DNA from: Certhia americana | Taxonomy: Eukaryota; Chordata; Aves; Passeriformes; Certhiidae | Assembly (NCBI GenBank): GCA_018697195.1 | Contig: CM031857.1 | Coordinates: forward strand, 53,267,924 to 53,331,923 | Length of the DNA stretch: 64,000 nt | Direction: 5' to 3' | In this document: positions 51,186-63,080 of the stretch, in pieces | How positions within the stretch are numbered: the first letter of the stretch is position 1 | Layout of the letters: every line of letters starts with the position of its first letter | Notes under the pieces: model-generated | What the model was told of the DNA's origin: nothing | What the model saw: only the letters and a program-made list of their open reading frames with translations | Database searches by the model: none | Program-made: the position numbers and the translations under genes

Positions 51186-52240
51186 CTTATGCTTTGTTTT
51201 CCAATCTTATTCAGACTTAGAAAACAGAGTTCTAAAATCTGCTAGATTGTAGTTAATTTTTGTGGTCAAAGTTGCATATTCATTTTCTTTTCATTCACAC
51301 TTAGAATGAGAAAAAATATTCAGACTACCTCAAAGAGATGTTTTATTTAAGTCACAAAGAAAAAGAAACAAATATACTTGTCTAATTTTTGCCATCCACT
51401 TAATATTTTTCTTGTGCATATTATCTTACCCAATTTTGGTACTGTTGCATGAAATATACATCCAGTTACCCAACACTGATGGGTCAGGAATGATTGAACT
51501 TGTTGGCATCAAATCCATGGACAGCTTCATTCTTTACTTTCTTGGGAGTCTTATTTTCTACTAAGCAAAAGTGTATTATTCCATCTTTTAAATTTCTGCT
51601 TTATTATGACTTTAATATCCTCCTGGCTATTCAAACCAAACCCTCCATCAGTAAATTGTTTACCTTTCCAGTGAGTAAATTATATCCAAACTTTACCTGC
51701 TTTTCTTCATGGAGAAGGTAGACAAACATCCTCAAAGCCATCTCCAAATACGGTCAGCTTGCAGCACCCAGCTGTGTGTTACCTCCCAGCCACTCTCTTC
51801 AGGTTGGCTCCCTCCGATTTTGGGATCCAAATGTATTCCCCAGAGGGCCACCTCGAGAATTCAGTGCTGTCATCACAGAGTCTTTTTCTCTGAATCCGGG
51901 GTAATGAAACTTAACAAGACCAGTGGTTTAAGACCTCCTCAGTTTCTCCAAGTCCCTTGAGGTCTGTAATTGCTTCTGCTACCCAGTGCCATCCTCTTCT
52001 GATCCTCCAGCACACCATTCATACAAAGGCCCTCTTTCCTAGATGCTCCTCTCCCTTCAATGGGGCGATATTCACTTCTGACAGTGATTCTCAGAGATTC
52101 TGTTACACATGCCTGCCTCAATGGCCACAGTCATTACTTTCAAATGGATAACTTGCGCTCATCATCTGTGTTTTTGTCATTTCTGGCTTAGTCCTGCAGC
52201 ACATCCTTCACATGGGACTACATTGCAATTTAATTGGAAG
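51186..52240. other. Unassigned noncoding sequence
   Basis: This would hold the N-terminal endonuclease part of the LINE if the copy were full length, but I could not recognise it. The element may be 5'-truncated near 51185. No exon seen. Confidence 0.45.
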
Positions 52241-52330
52241 CAGGTTGTGGTGCAGAAGGCAATCACACACCTGGGATTCGAATCTCTGCTCTGGGACCCA
52301 GGCTGGCTACTTTTGAGTGGTCTGACTGAT
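52241..52330 (+). mobile_element. MIR or tRNA-derived SINE head (tentative)
   Basis: TGGTGCAGAAG (52248-52258) fits the pol III A-box pattern TRGYNNARNNG. ATTCGAATC (52276-52284) fits the B-box except for its first base. CTGGGATTCGAATCTCTGCTCTG closely resembles the MIR segment around its B box. The 17-base spacing between boxes is shorter than in a tRNA (about 30 or more), so this is not a functional tRNA gene. No clear MIR core or tail follows. Confidence 0.35.
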
Positions 52331-54359
52331 TTGAATATGATGGTTTGGGCACAGGAAGCCCAGAGCCTCCAGGGAAGATCCTTTCTAAGACAAATACTTG
52401 GTCATGTACCTCTCAGAGATACAGGCATTAGAAACATTGGGACTGGATTATGTTACCTTCATTATAATAGAGAAGGTATAGCCAGAAAGATACTCACAAA
52501 AAGTCTTCATAAATCCCTTCCTGTAGTCTGACACTACCAGTATTTATTGGACTTTTAAACATGCTACAAGACCCATGTGTTGGATCAGCTCTTTGAGCTG
52601 ACTTAAGAGGGCTGGTTGATGAATGGGGCTCCAGTATTTATTTACTTCAGTTTGGTAGAAGTAGTGAGTCAATTATATTGCATTTTGGTTTTGCAGTTCT
52701 AAATTGGCAGAGTGTTCACAGCCTATGAGGGAACAAATTTTGCTTATTTTAAATATCTGGGAAAAAAAAAAATGGATAAATAAAATGATGCAGTTGGTGT
52801 AAGATTTATGATGTCCTGAATTTTCCATGATTTTAAGTAGTTGGTTTTGTACATGACGTGTTAGTCAAGTATGCAGCCCAATACCAGTCTTGTCTGGCTT
52901 TTGAAACAAAAGGTCTTTTGTTGTGGTGAATCACAGAGAAAGCTTTGCAGGTCCTATTTTCATGATGACACTTACAAGCAAGAATTTCCATAAAGTCCCA
53001 TCACCCTTCCTGGAGAGGAGAAGTTAGGATTCACACAGCAGATATGCTGCTATCTGTCAGAGTCAAAAAGCCCAACAATGAAAAAATAAAAATAATTGCT
53101 AAATAATTTCAATTTTTGCCATCATTTTCCACATAAGGTATCCAGTATGTCATTCAGCAAAGAACAGACAGACGCATAAAGTCTCTCAACACCATTCATC
53201 CAGTTATGTGCCCCATTAATTTTCCAATCAAATTAACTAACAACAAACTGACTGACTTCTAAGACAAACTCAGTACTGAAAATTCTCTTTGTCCTGGTAA
53301 TGTTGAGAGTAGATTTATGAAAAATACTCTTACTTAATAAAATAAACGGAATAGGTACTAGAACACATCATTCATGGGTGTTGTACAGTCCTCTGTGTGT
53401 TAACATCTTAAAAGCAGATACTCACTTTAGCCAGCTCCTTGCTTAAGTGTTCCAATAAAATATATCCTGAAGTCACTGGGAGCCTTTCTGCTTGCTTCAG
53501 TGGACATCGGAGTAGCTTCTAAAAAGTTATCAAGGCTCAACAAATGAGCTTTTAGAGGCTTTTCTGACTGTTAGGACAAGCTTTCCTTTAAAATAAATTT
53601 TGATGTCAGGAAGGCTTCCTAATGCAATACCAAGAGGACCATGAAATGTTTTACTAATCACAAATCCTTTCACACCAAACTTTCTAATACACTGAATAGC
53701 TACAGTTAGGTCTGGGAAACTCTAATTTAAAGCACTTTAAGGTAAATATGGAAATTAGGAGATTAGAAAAGCTGCATGTTGGGTGAGTTATTAACAGAGG
53801 TAATCCAGGCCTCCTTACCCATGTGCCACTATATGCTCCACGTTTTTCCTTAAGCTTATCCTAATGTGTTTTCCTTAAGGCTCTTTTCCACTTCCTTAGT
53901 TCATGAAATAAAGCAACATTAGCTCGTCTCAGTGTTAACAGATGTTGTGAGGAATTATTTCAATGTCACTTGTATCCTGTATCTCTCCATATCTTTCAGC
54001 TTGATTGCAGCAAATTTTATGAGGTTTTGCCCAGGAAAAAAACCCCAAACTATAGGGATTTACACCACACCCTCACTACCATTAAATAAACCTAGCATGA
54101 GGCTAAATCAATACAGTCCAAGTATTTTTATACATTTTAGAAGTCTTTTCACATCCTCAGTCTCCCTTGAACTGGCAAAGATCCAGTTTGGGACACAGTC
54201 CATACACTTTATACTGTTCATATACAGCTCTGATTTGGAAAATCAGAGTGGTGGAACCTCAGAACAGAGATAAATGATTGTACTCACCACTCCCCACTTT
54301 ACAGACATAATAACAAATCTGAAGTTTCAGGAGCAGAGCAAGGAGCCCTGGTGGGTGCT

Positions 54360-54360
<1 letters not shown>
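52331..54360. other. Unassigned noncoding sequence
   Basis: No exon or named repeat recognised with confidence. A CCCCACTTTACAGACATAATAACAAA segment (in degraded form) at about 54290-54320 weakly resembles the MIR tail in reverse complement. Confidence 0.45.
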
Positions 54361-54403
<43 letters not shown>

Positions 54404-54452
54404 ATTATTATTACTATTATTATTAGTGGTGTTGTTGGTGTTGGTGTTGTTA
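54361..54452. repeat. Compound trinucleotide array GAT / ATT / GTT-GGT
   Basis: Fourteen GAT units (54361-54402) pass into about eight ATT units with one ACT variant (to 54426), then into GTT/GGT units (to about 54452). The run of methionines read in one frame is an artefact of the GAT repeat. Confidence 0.95.
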
Positions 54453-55829
54453 CTCACTGCCTTTCAGTGGTATTCCTGCCCAAATACAGCTTCCTAGACA
54501 AAAAATTGACTCATAATGGGGACATTTTAGAAGTGTGCTTCCAGTAAATTCAATTGAGGACCCAAAATTTTGGCTATCTACGTGAAGCTGACATGACAAC
54601 AGCAACACTAAGAAGCTTTCTTGGTAGGCATGAAACCAAAGTTCGGTGAAGTAGCCAGTAAGTAAGTCATGTGTGCTTTTGTGGGCTACTGCTTAAATCT
54701 CATTTGTTTCAGATCAGGGAACATTTTATTTAAAGTTTTTAATGACACTAAAAAAAACCAAACAAGCATCTGAATGAGACTAGGTACAGATCATACTTTC
54801 CTCTGATTTGGACTCCCCACAATTCCTCCAACATGCACAGCAGGACTGGAGCACATTCATGTTAGGGCAGAATTTGGCCCACTGATGTCAGCCATTTGAA
54901 TACACATACAATATGCTGTTAAAGCAAGTATTTATGAAGACTGGACGGTGAATGTGAGGAGAAGGGGCTGAATCATATTCTCATCATGAATGAGTGATGA
55001 CACCCTTTTATCCAAACAAAAGTACTAATGTCTACTGGAAGGATAGCCTGAGGCAGGATTGCTTTAGGAGAACAAAGGCACTTGGTTTCTTGGAGCACAT
55101 GCAGTAAGAGTGCTGACAGATCAAGCAAAAAATACAGTTTAGCTAAAGAAGGACATTTATATCTGCCCTGTGGATGGGACCAGGGGTCTGGCATTTATAG
55201 ATTACACATTGGTTAATGAAACAGAAACTGGCGACGAAAGTTTGATAACAACAGTAAGAGCGGGGGAAAGAGATCATGAAATGTGCAGTTCTCACATGTG
55301 GTCACTGAGGCAGAAACATGGTTCACACTCAAAGGCCCACAAGATATGCAGGGAAGCAGTTAGGTCTTATGGATAAAAGCAGAAAAGTATTTCAATTTGC
55401 ATTATGATGTCTTCAGCAGCACTTCAGCTGCAGAAAGATACATTGGGAAAGAGCAGGCATCAGAGCAGTCTTTAGCTCAGAGGAAAATTGCTTTAAAAAT
55501 CAAATTGTGATTTATATGTGAGCAGCAAGTAGTCAGGATATTTCCTGAGAAACTCTTTCCCTCAGGTGGAAGGCAGTGCCTACTCCCTCTAGGCTGCACT
55601 ACTCTTCCTCCTGGTATGTTCTGTCACTCTGCTTTGGCTCCAGCAGCCCCTGTGAAAGGCCCAGTAGGAGCAGAGCAGGAAGCTCTCCTGGGCTAGGACT
55701 TCTTCCATAAATTCCACATCATTCTGAGGAAATTTTAGTGCCCACCTCCTCACCCATATGGGAACACCAGCATTTCCAGACCATGCATCCTGGTCCCAAG
55801 GCACACTCCCACCTTGCTAAGGAGAGTTG
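54453..55829. other. Unassigned noncoding sequence
   Basis: No exon or named repeat recognised. Confidence 0.5.
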
Positions 55830-56298
55830 TCTGAAGACACAGGGAAAAGTTGCATACTTTTAGTCCAATATATGGCATTTTTTTTGACAGAAGATTGCAT
55901 GGTATCCTGCAGTGCTGGTAATCCTGGCAGGCTGTTGGGTTTGCAAGCCACCCTCCGCCATTTCGTGCCCGGCTGTGCAACTGCGCACTTGTTCCTTACA
56001 AGAACATGCTTGGGGGATGAGGGCCCCTGAGCCCACGCCCCAGGGATTTAACATTTCTATGATTTATATGTGCATTTTACACCACGTATGGGATACATAT
56101 ATGTAATGTAGCCATGGTCCTGCCCTCCCCGGATGACAACATTGCAGCACAAACATCACGGCATCACTAATGCCAAAACACAAACACCATAAAACAATCA
56201 TCACGCTATTGGGGCTATAAACATCACAACATCAACCAGGGCCCTAACAGCCTTAATTCATTCCTTTAGGCAATGCTCCAGGAAAAAATGACAAAAAG
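55830..56298 (+). other. CpG-richer repeat-like segment of unknown family
   Basis: This segment has more CpG sites than its neighbours (several between 55945 and 56030, more at 56085-56205). It also has recurring ACATCAC/ATCACG-type short motifs at 56150-56235, and ends at an A27 run. The higher CpG content in an otherwise CpG-poor window suggests a younger insertion, such as an LTR fragment or a retroposed sequence. I cannot name a family or find target-site duplications. Confidence 0.3.

Positions 56299-56325
<27 letters not shown>
56299..56325. repeat. A27 homopolymer
   Basis: Twenty-seven uninterrupted A follow an ACAAAAAG lead-in. It may be a simple repeat or the poly(A) tail of a retroposed sequence lying to the left. 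Avian CR1 does not leave poly(A) tails, so if it is a tail another source is needed. Confidence 0.9.
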
Positions 56326-56329
<4 letters not shown>

Positions 56330-58189
56330 GGAAGAGAGAAATAAGGGTGAAAGGGTGGTGGGTGGCACATGCAGGTGGGGAGTGTGGGCACCCAAGCAGC
56401 CCCCTTCCTCTGGGGTCCCTAAGGGGTAGCTGCACTTTATTAGAACTGGCTCTTCTCATCCCTGATTCATGCATCTCAGGATAAAATCCTGTAACCACAT
56501 TAGTCAATCCAGACATATCCGTCCATTACTTAATGCATTACTCAGATTTCAGTAACAGAAGGTATGTGATCTTGAGTCAAGTTCTGTTATGCTTGGATGA
56601 AAATAAAAACACTAAAAAAAGTTTGTGGTAACTGCACCTGTGAGACAAGATTCACTGATTTTGGGAATGATGGCTATGAGCTTTCTAGCAAGTAATTTAA
56701 AAAATACAAGTCTCCATTTACATTAACAGCTTTGTTCTGATGGTCATGTCAAAGGCCTAATTGACTAGCAATGAGCTACCTCTGTCAACAGAAAGCAAAG
56801 GGACATTTCCCTCATCATTATTTCGCAACTAGGTTTGGTCTTGTCCAGTTTTTCCTACAGTAGCAGGATAGCATAGAGGATCTGTGGCTGTTCATTACGA
56901 AACCAAAACAGACAAGGGAAAAGCCAAAGTTAAGGCAAGAAAATCATGCTTACTATTTCATGGTCCAGTTTGGAGAGAGAGAGGAGAGAAAAAAAAAAGT
57001 CTATAGCTGAGTGTTTCCATTTCAACTCAGATTTATCTATCAGAGCTTGTGTGGGCAGGAACATAATTTGCTTTTTTGCCAAGAAACTTCTCCCAAAGGT
57101 TGCACATGATTTGAAAACAAAGACAATATATTTCAAAAAGGCAACAAACCTCCACTGTTCCTTTCCCACTCTTGGTTTGACACCCATTTTAGGCTTTAGC
57201 AAATCCCTTGAGTCATCATCCATGGTTCTCAGCAGCATGATTGCTGGCTGCTCCCTGTGACCACTTTGGCTGGAGGTAACCCTGCCAGAGGATACAGAGG
57301 TGTTTGCAGCTTTGCTGTTGCAGCTCAGGAAGCCTCCTTGGCCTCTCATGCTGCATCACCAAGGACAGAAGCAGATACATGAAGGCAGATGTTGTTTCTC
57401 CAGTGTTGCTATCCTGGTTCTTGCCCTGGCTTCCTTATCTCTCCTTTCCAGTCCAACAGGGCAGCAGCCCTGAGGCACTCTGTGAGGGTAAAGGGAATGA
57501 GATGCTTTTGGGGACTAGGTAAGAACTTTAAGGGACTCAGCCAGGGCAGGAGGAACTTCCCTAATCCTCAGCACCTTAGCCCACCTGTGCAGTGCTGCCC
57601 TTCCAGGGGGATGCTAGAAGAGAATCTGATAAAAGCTAAATCAGACCTGGAAGTCCCCTGAGTCCCACCAGTATTCAAACGTCTTGAGAAACCTTCATCT
57701 TACCACCCTCTGCACCCAGCTTGGTACCTCCTCTGCTAACCTTTCCTGATCTAATCTGCTCTGGCTCACTTGTAGGGACCAAATGACTTGCTTACTCCAG
57801 GATCAGATAGCCCTTGCTGTTGGTACATGCTCTTCTTGTTCAGTATAGATCAAATCAAAGAGCACATGGATTAAATGAAAGAAGATGATCAACACTCATA
57901 GCAAGAAGTGACCATAAGGTCATCATTATGCTTATACCAAATAAACACCCACACTGTGACCCCCAAATATAGCAAAATCCAGGAAATCTGCTGGAGCTCA
58001 GCTCCATCTTTTATGCTCTCCCTCCTCCTATCACCCTCTCCTCAGCATATTTGCAGGCATTGGGCAGAGGAATTCAGCACAACCACACCCTGTGATCCTG
58101 GCTTCTAACCTCTTCCTGGTACTGCCCACAAGTAGGGAACTTCAGTAAACCCTGCATGAAGCTCGCTGAAATTTCCTGTCAGGGTGACA
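56326..58189. other. Unassigned noncoding sequence
   Basis: No exon or named repeat recognised. Frames of 104 codons (plus, 56946-57260) and 139 codons (minus, 56930-57349) overlap on opposite strands without recognisable domains. The right end might hold more of the LINE relic at 58190-58640 that I could not align. Confidence 0.45.
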
Positions 58190-58640
58190 CATGCCACTCA
58201 GAGCCAGTAACTGGGACCCCTTGAGGCTGACTGTAAATGTCAATGTAGAAATACCCAGAGAGTGTTTGGGAGGAAAACCAGGAGGTGAGTTTGTGGAACT
58301 TCATATCTGCAGCCTTGTCGATGTGTGTGTTGAAATCTCCCAGGATGACAAGTCAGGGTATTTCATCACCATTGTCAACAAGGTATCAGTGAACTCCTTT
58401 ATGAACCCTTTAGTCTGTAGAGGTCTGTAAATGAGCATAAAACTCCATGTTAGCTTTGGCTCAGGTTTCTATTGTCAGATGAATGAATTCAAACCTTACT
58501 CTCAGCCTCCATTAGAGCTGCCAAATCCCACCCAGAGGAACTATCTGGGGCAGCAAACTGCATTATCAAACCTCTGTGCCCCTGCACTTAGCTGAACCTT
58601 TTGCCAAGTGCTGTGCATGATCTCCTTGCTTTGCAGAAAA
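58190..58640 (-). mobile_element. LINE ORF2 endonuclease-domain relic (CR1/L2-type)
   Basis: The minus strand encodes LVILGDFNTHIDKA at 58311-58352. GDFN followed by H is the signature of the apurinic-type endonuclease that LINEs use to nick target DNA. Upstream on the same strand (58418-58438) lies MLIYRPL, the LIYRPP block that precedes GDFN in these proteins. KGFIKEFTDTLL follows, as expected for the FIxEF/DELS helix region. A frameshift separates these blocks from GDFN, and stops interrupt the flanks, so the copy is inactive. GDFNTHIDKA differs from the usual CR1 GDFNxPD and is closer to L2-like GDFNxHxD, so the clade is uncertain. Confidence 0.75.
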
Positions 58641-58966
58641 AATCACGCACATCCAGGAAGGTTCACAAACAGCACAGATCCTTTCTAATCCTGTTCATCA
58701 AGTAACAGGAGACCTCCCACCCTGGGGAGTTCTATATTTGTTCATCAGGGGCTATCAAACTCTCCCGTGACTGTAATCAAAGTGCATGGGTTGTAGCTTC
58801 AACTGGAAGTGTTGGATATTTTTTTTCAGAAATACACAGCCAGATATACCCAGTGTGCATCTGGCTGTGTGTTTCTGACTGGTTAGTTCCTTCCTTACCT
58901 TGCTCTGAATTCTTGTCACAGCTGAAGACTCAGTGCTCAGGTGGATAGCACAGAAAATTGTCTCCG
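58641..58966. other. Unassigned noncoding sequence
   Basis: May include unrecognised N-terminal endonuclease sequence of the relic to the left. No exon seen. Confidence 0.45.
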
Positions 58967-59021
58967 TTTTTGGGGGGTTTTTTTTGTTTTTTTGGTTTTT
59001 GTTTTTTTTTGTTTTGTTTTG

Positions 59022-59052
<31 letters not shown>

Positions 59053-59060
59053 TTTCTTTT
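58967..59060. repeat. GTTTT pentanucleotide array in T/G-rich block
   Basis: A G6 and several T-runs lead into about nine GTTTT units (59011-59055), ending in a T-run. The Lys-Gln-Asn-rich minus-strand frame across it is an artefact. Confidence 0.95.
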
Positions 59061-62000
59061 GAGGTGTGTCTTTTGCACATCTCCTGAGATAACAGAAGTC
59101 CTCTAAAGCTTTTTAACTCTTACAACTCCATTGCCATCTAGGAGAAGTCACTGCTCCCTGTAGTTCTAGCAGACATCCTCTCAGAAAGACTCAAACTATT
59201 TGAGGGCACTTTTCTGAGACCCATTCTGCTCTTATTTGCATCTTCTCTAGGTCTGTTCAAAGATTGTTTGTATTCTACCCAGGCGAGTGTGTGGACACTT
59301 AGATAATGAAAACAACAGTAAGAATGTGAGTGCCAGCAGTATCCACAGCTCCTGATAAACAGAAAACCAGGCCCACCCCTGGCTAAACAAGCAGTGACCT
59401 TGCTGCTAAGCAAAGAAAACACCCCTTTTCCTGCTCATCACACATGGGCCATAGGTAAAAATAGCCACTAGTCAGCAGCAGCGTGTTGCTCACATGTGTG
59501 GGCAATATGAGAACAAATTTATTTCCAAGCCCCCTTTCTCCTATTAGTTCCTCATCTTTGATTTTATGTGGGTTATCCAAGGATGAAGGTTATCTGAGGA
59601 CTTATTTTCAGCAACAGATATTTTTAAAGGGCTGGAGGTTATCTGAGGTTTAGCTTGAAAATAACAGTACTTTGGAGAGTTTGCAGCCCCGCCTAGTATC
59701 ATTTAGTTGAAGATATGCCCACATGCACAACTAGTCAATTCACTCTGGTAATTTAACAGCGTTGTTGAATTCTTCACTGATGCAATGGTTTCATTTGCCA
59801 GCTTTTATAAATAACACTTTCTAAAAATCTCTGTTTACCCAGGACATCCTGGCTAACAGTGTTTTGGCACAGGGTACTGGTTCCTTCGTCATTTTGTAGC
59901 AAGACCTCAGCATAGCAACACACACAGACATGAAGTTGTCAGCCCCTACACAACTCCAGTTCAAAACACAGAGTAAAATCTTCCTTAATAGCACTTGTTA
60001 TCAAACCTTCCTAAAGCCATTCTTCCACTTCAACTTTACCCTCCAAAAAGATTCAAATTAACAGTCTTGGGCTTTCTCTTCAAGGCACCCAGTGGTCACA
60101 GACTGTGTCATCTAAAGTTCACATTAAGCTGTAGGAAGAAGAGTGGTTAACACATGCACTCTTGGCATATTAAAACTAACCACAACAGTGCAAAAGCCTG
60201 TCTGGGCACAGAGGTTTACTATAGGCAACTCCTAAAATCTGCAAGAGACTCACCAAAAAACTATGGGACTGGATAAACTTTATTGCAAGTACTCTATAAG
60301 ACAGTACAAACTTGTTTACCTTCTTTTTCTCACTAAAAATCCAAAGAATTATTGATGAAAGAAAAAAGAGACTAGAAAGACTGTGGTGCCATCTGACAGA
60401 CTGTCCTATTCTCCATGTCCCTGAGGAGAGGAGGAGAGAGCTGCAAGGATTAGAGTTAGTCACCTTGCTCAATGCCAGCTGGATGGGGCTGGGAAGTCCT
60501 GATGACCAAGCTTGCCCCAGACAGGTTTCACACCCCTGTGTGGTAGTACATCTCAGGCCATGGAATGAGCTGGAAGAAACTTCTCCTGCATTGCTTCAGG
60601 CATCTTCTAAAACTATAAAAACAACCACGAGCTGGGACCTTGTGTCCCATCACCTGCACGTAAGCAAACATCAGCAACTTGCCCTTTCCATTGAAACCTG
60701 TGTCTGGCCTTTGTTTTAATTGAGCCGCTGAAGAGAGGACACCGATGTGCTTAGAAATAGCATATTGAGAGGTCAAGAATTCAATCTGTTCTAGAGAGGC
60801 CTACTGCTGGTTTTCTTGGCAGGGCTCGCAGGGGCTGCCGTCAGCCAGTCCCCAGGAAGCATTCTCGCTCGCGGAGCAAGGGCGGTGTGAGTGGCCAACA
60901 TTCAGGCTTGGCTGCGGAACCAGAGGAAGGTTTTCAAAATGTCAGCTTGGATCAACCTAAATCATTTTTCCGAGGCACAAAGGGATGGAGGGGGAACTGA
61001 AAAGTGTCCTTTACTTCTGTTTCACATCTCACAGTTTCATTTTCAGTTACTGGAATGAAATATAGAGGGAACAAAAGGCCAGGCAAGTCCTGTACCTTCC
61101 CTATACCATAGCCCAGCTTTTAAGGAGTCCAGGATATGAGTAATCCAAATTCACTTATTTTTCCCCATTTGCACTTCCCCCATTCACTTCACAAGAGTGT
61201 CTCAGAAACCTTCCTCCTGGCTTTCTGGCCATGACCCACCAGTCAAAACCAGCTGGTCCCCAGGATAGACCAGAGATTCTCTTTCCAGGGTATACCAGGC
61301 AGAATGTACTCACTGGGGCTGGCAATGGGGGCTCAGAGCCACCGAGACACTACTGCAAGTGGTACTTGGCTGCCTCATACATTCCGTCCATGCTCTATTT
61401 ACCTTGTGATTACATGAGGGTGTTAAGACATCACCATAAATTTCAGGTGTGCCCCCTTGCACAGCTTCAAGCACACAGATTCATGATTCACTCAAGATGA
61501 CTGCAATCACATGAATGGAGTGCCTTGTGTCATCTTGCTTTTTTTAAGATTTCAGCTGGAGGGAGACAGTCCATCCCAAAGCCCCAGGCTTTGGCCCACT
61601 GCTCCATACATCTGAAATCTGATGACTGTGTTTGGTTTAAGGCAGGCTGCAACCTGCAAAGACTTTGAGAATTTAAGCCTTGCTGTAGTCCAGTTCCACA
61701 GGATCCTAAGCAGCAACATCTAATCAGAAATAGCCTTTTGGGGGTGCTGTGTGCGATGCTGGGACTGTGCAAATCTTTGTGTTATTCTCAAAAGGAGAAA
61801 TATAAATTAACTTGAAAGAAAAATACCTTTCTAAGAGCAAAGCATCCTGCTGAAGGCACCAGTATAGGGAAGGGCATCATTAAGTGCAAAAGAAGTCTTC
61901 AACATGTGCTGTGAGGAAGTTGTTCAGTATCAAGAGAGGGCAGAGAAGCAGACAGATTTCCCTTCAGAAAAGATGCCATGATGCTGTGTTCAGTGTTGAA

Positions 62001-62961
62001 CATCCCCATGTCCTGGGCAGCAACCAGAAATCCTTAATATTAATGTCAGTAAAGGCACAGAAATTGCTTTCCTAAGTTACAAAAACAGCTTGGGCTCCAG
62101 GGGATTCCCTGTCCCTCTGAGCACTTTGTGCCCATCTGTGTTGCAGATAGCAATCATTATCTCATCCAAGAGAAAATGAGCAGCATTTGCAGAGAAAAGG
62201 CAGAAGAACAGCAGCCTTTGCCAAACCAAAGAGGGGCCACCAATAAGAAGATGGTTATTTTTCAATAAGGGCCTATTTTTACTAAAAATGTGAGAAAATG
62301 TGTGCCATTGTGAACAGCCACACAAGCAGTTACAAATATTGGCATCCATGTGACATATGACCTTTGTTCCTATAACAATTTTGTTCAAAAGAAAAATATG
62401 TGTCACTGACTCAGTATGTTTTCTTAGCATTTAATGCTTGTATTAACATAACAGTATCTTACAGCATCACTACAGTAAGCTTGTGTCAGCACTTCCATTG
62501 CAACTAACCCTCTTCAGGACTGTTAAGGGTCAGAGTTTCAATCTTAATTTTGAAAGCATTTGTTATGTTAAATCAGAGGATGTACAGGCTTCTTGGCCTC
62601 ATATTTGATCAGTCATGACTTAAATCCTATTCTGGGCAGTAGTGGGTTTTGTGGATGGGATTATGGCTATCTTTTCATAACTAGGGAAGGAATCTTGCCA
62701 AAAACATGATTGTAACATTAGTTTTGCAGTATGCACTGCTATTCCTGAAGACCCAACTCTTGGCTTTTGTGAACTTCTGAGAAAATCCTGCTTAGCTTTT
62801 GTTTATACATTTACTTCTCTATAGAAGAAGTGAAAAAACCTCAGTTTCTGAGAGAAGACAGAATGTTAACTGAAGATTCTAGTACCCCAAGTCAAATGTG
62901 AGAACAGAAAGAGCATTCATTTTAACTAATATTTTCAAACTGTAACTTTTCATGGTTATAC
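59061..62961. other. Unassigned noncoding sequence
   Basis: No exon or named repeat recognised. GGTTATCTGAGG occurs twice about 50 bases apart near 59588 and 59637. A small cluster of six CpG sites lies at 60826-60884. A 135-codon plus-strand frame at 60312-60719 has no recognisable domain. Confidence 0.5.
60826..60884. promoter_or_regulatory. Small CpG cluster (weak)
   Basis: Six CpG dinucleotides fall within 59 bases, including TCGCTCGCGG, in DNA that otherwise has very few. It is too short for a CpG island and no promoter element or exon is recognisable beside it. It may be a regulatory element, a remnant of a younger insertion, or chance. Confidence 0.25.
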
Positions 62962-63080
62962 ATTGAATATATATATATATTCAACTGATATATATATTAT
63001 ATAGAAGATATACGTCTACAAATATAATTTATATATATATCTTCAGGCTTATATATAAATAAATATATTTAACAAATATT
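62962..63080. repeat. AT-rich TA-repeat block
   Basis: Interrupted TA repeats run at 62967-62980, 62988-63005 and 63030-63065, with short unique spacers such as ACGTCTAC. The segment is able to fold into several hairpins. Confidence 0.88.

Noticed and set aside
52248..52284. tRNA gene
   Set aside because: A-box and B-box patterns are present but too close together, and no cloverleaf can be drawn.
52109..52531. 140-codon plus-strand frame as a gene
   Set aside because: It runs through the MIR/tRNA-SINE-like boxes and has no recognisable domain.
54240..54345. MIR tail in reverse complement
   Set aside because: Only about 25 bases resemble MIR and the neighbouring blocks do not follow, so it is too weak to list as a feature.
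54359..54547. Frame beginning with a run of methionines
   Set aside because: Direct translation of the GAT trinucleotide array.
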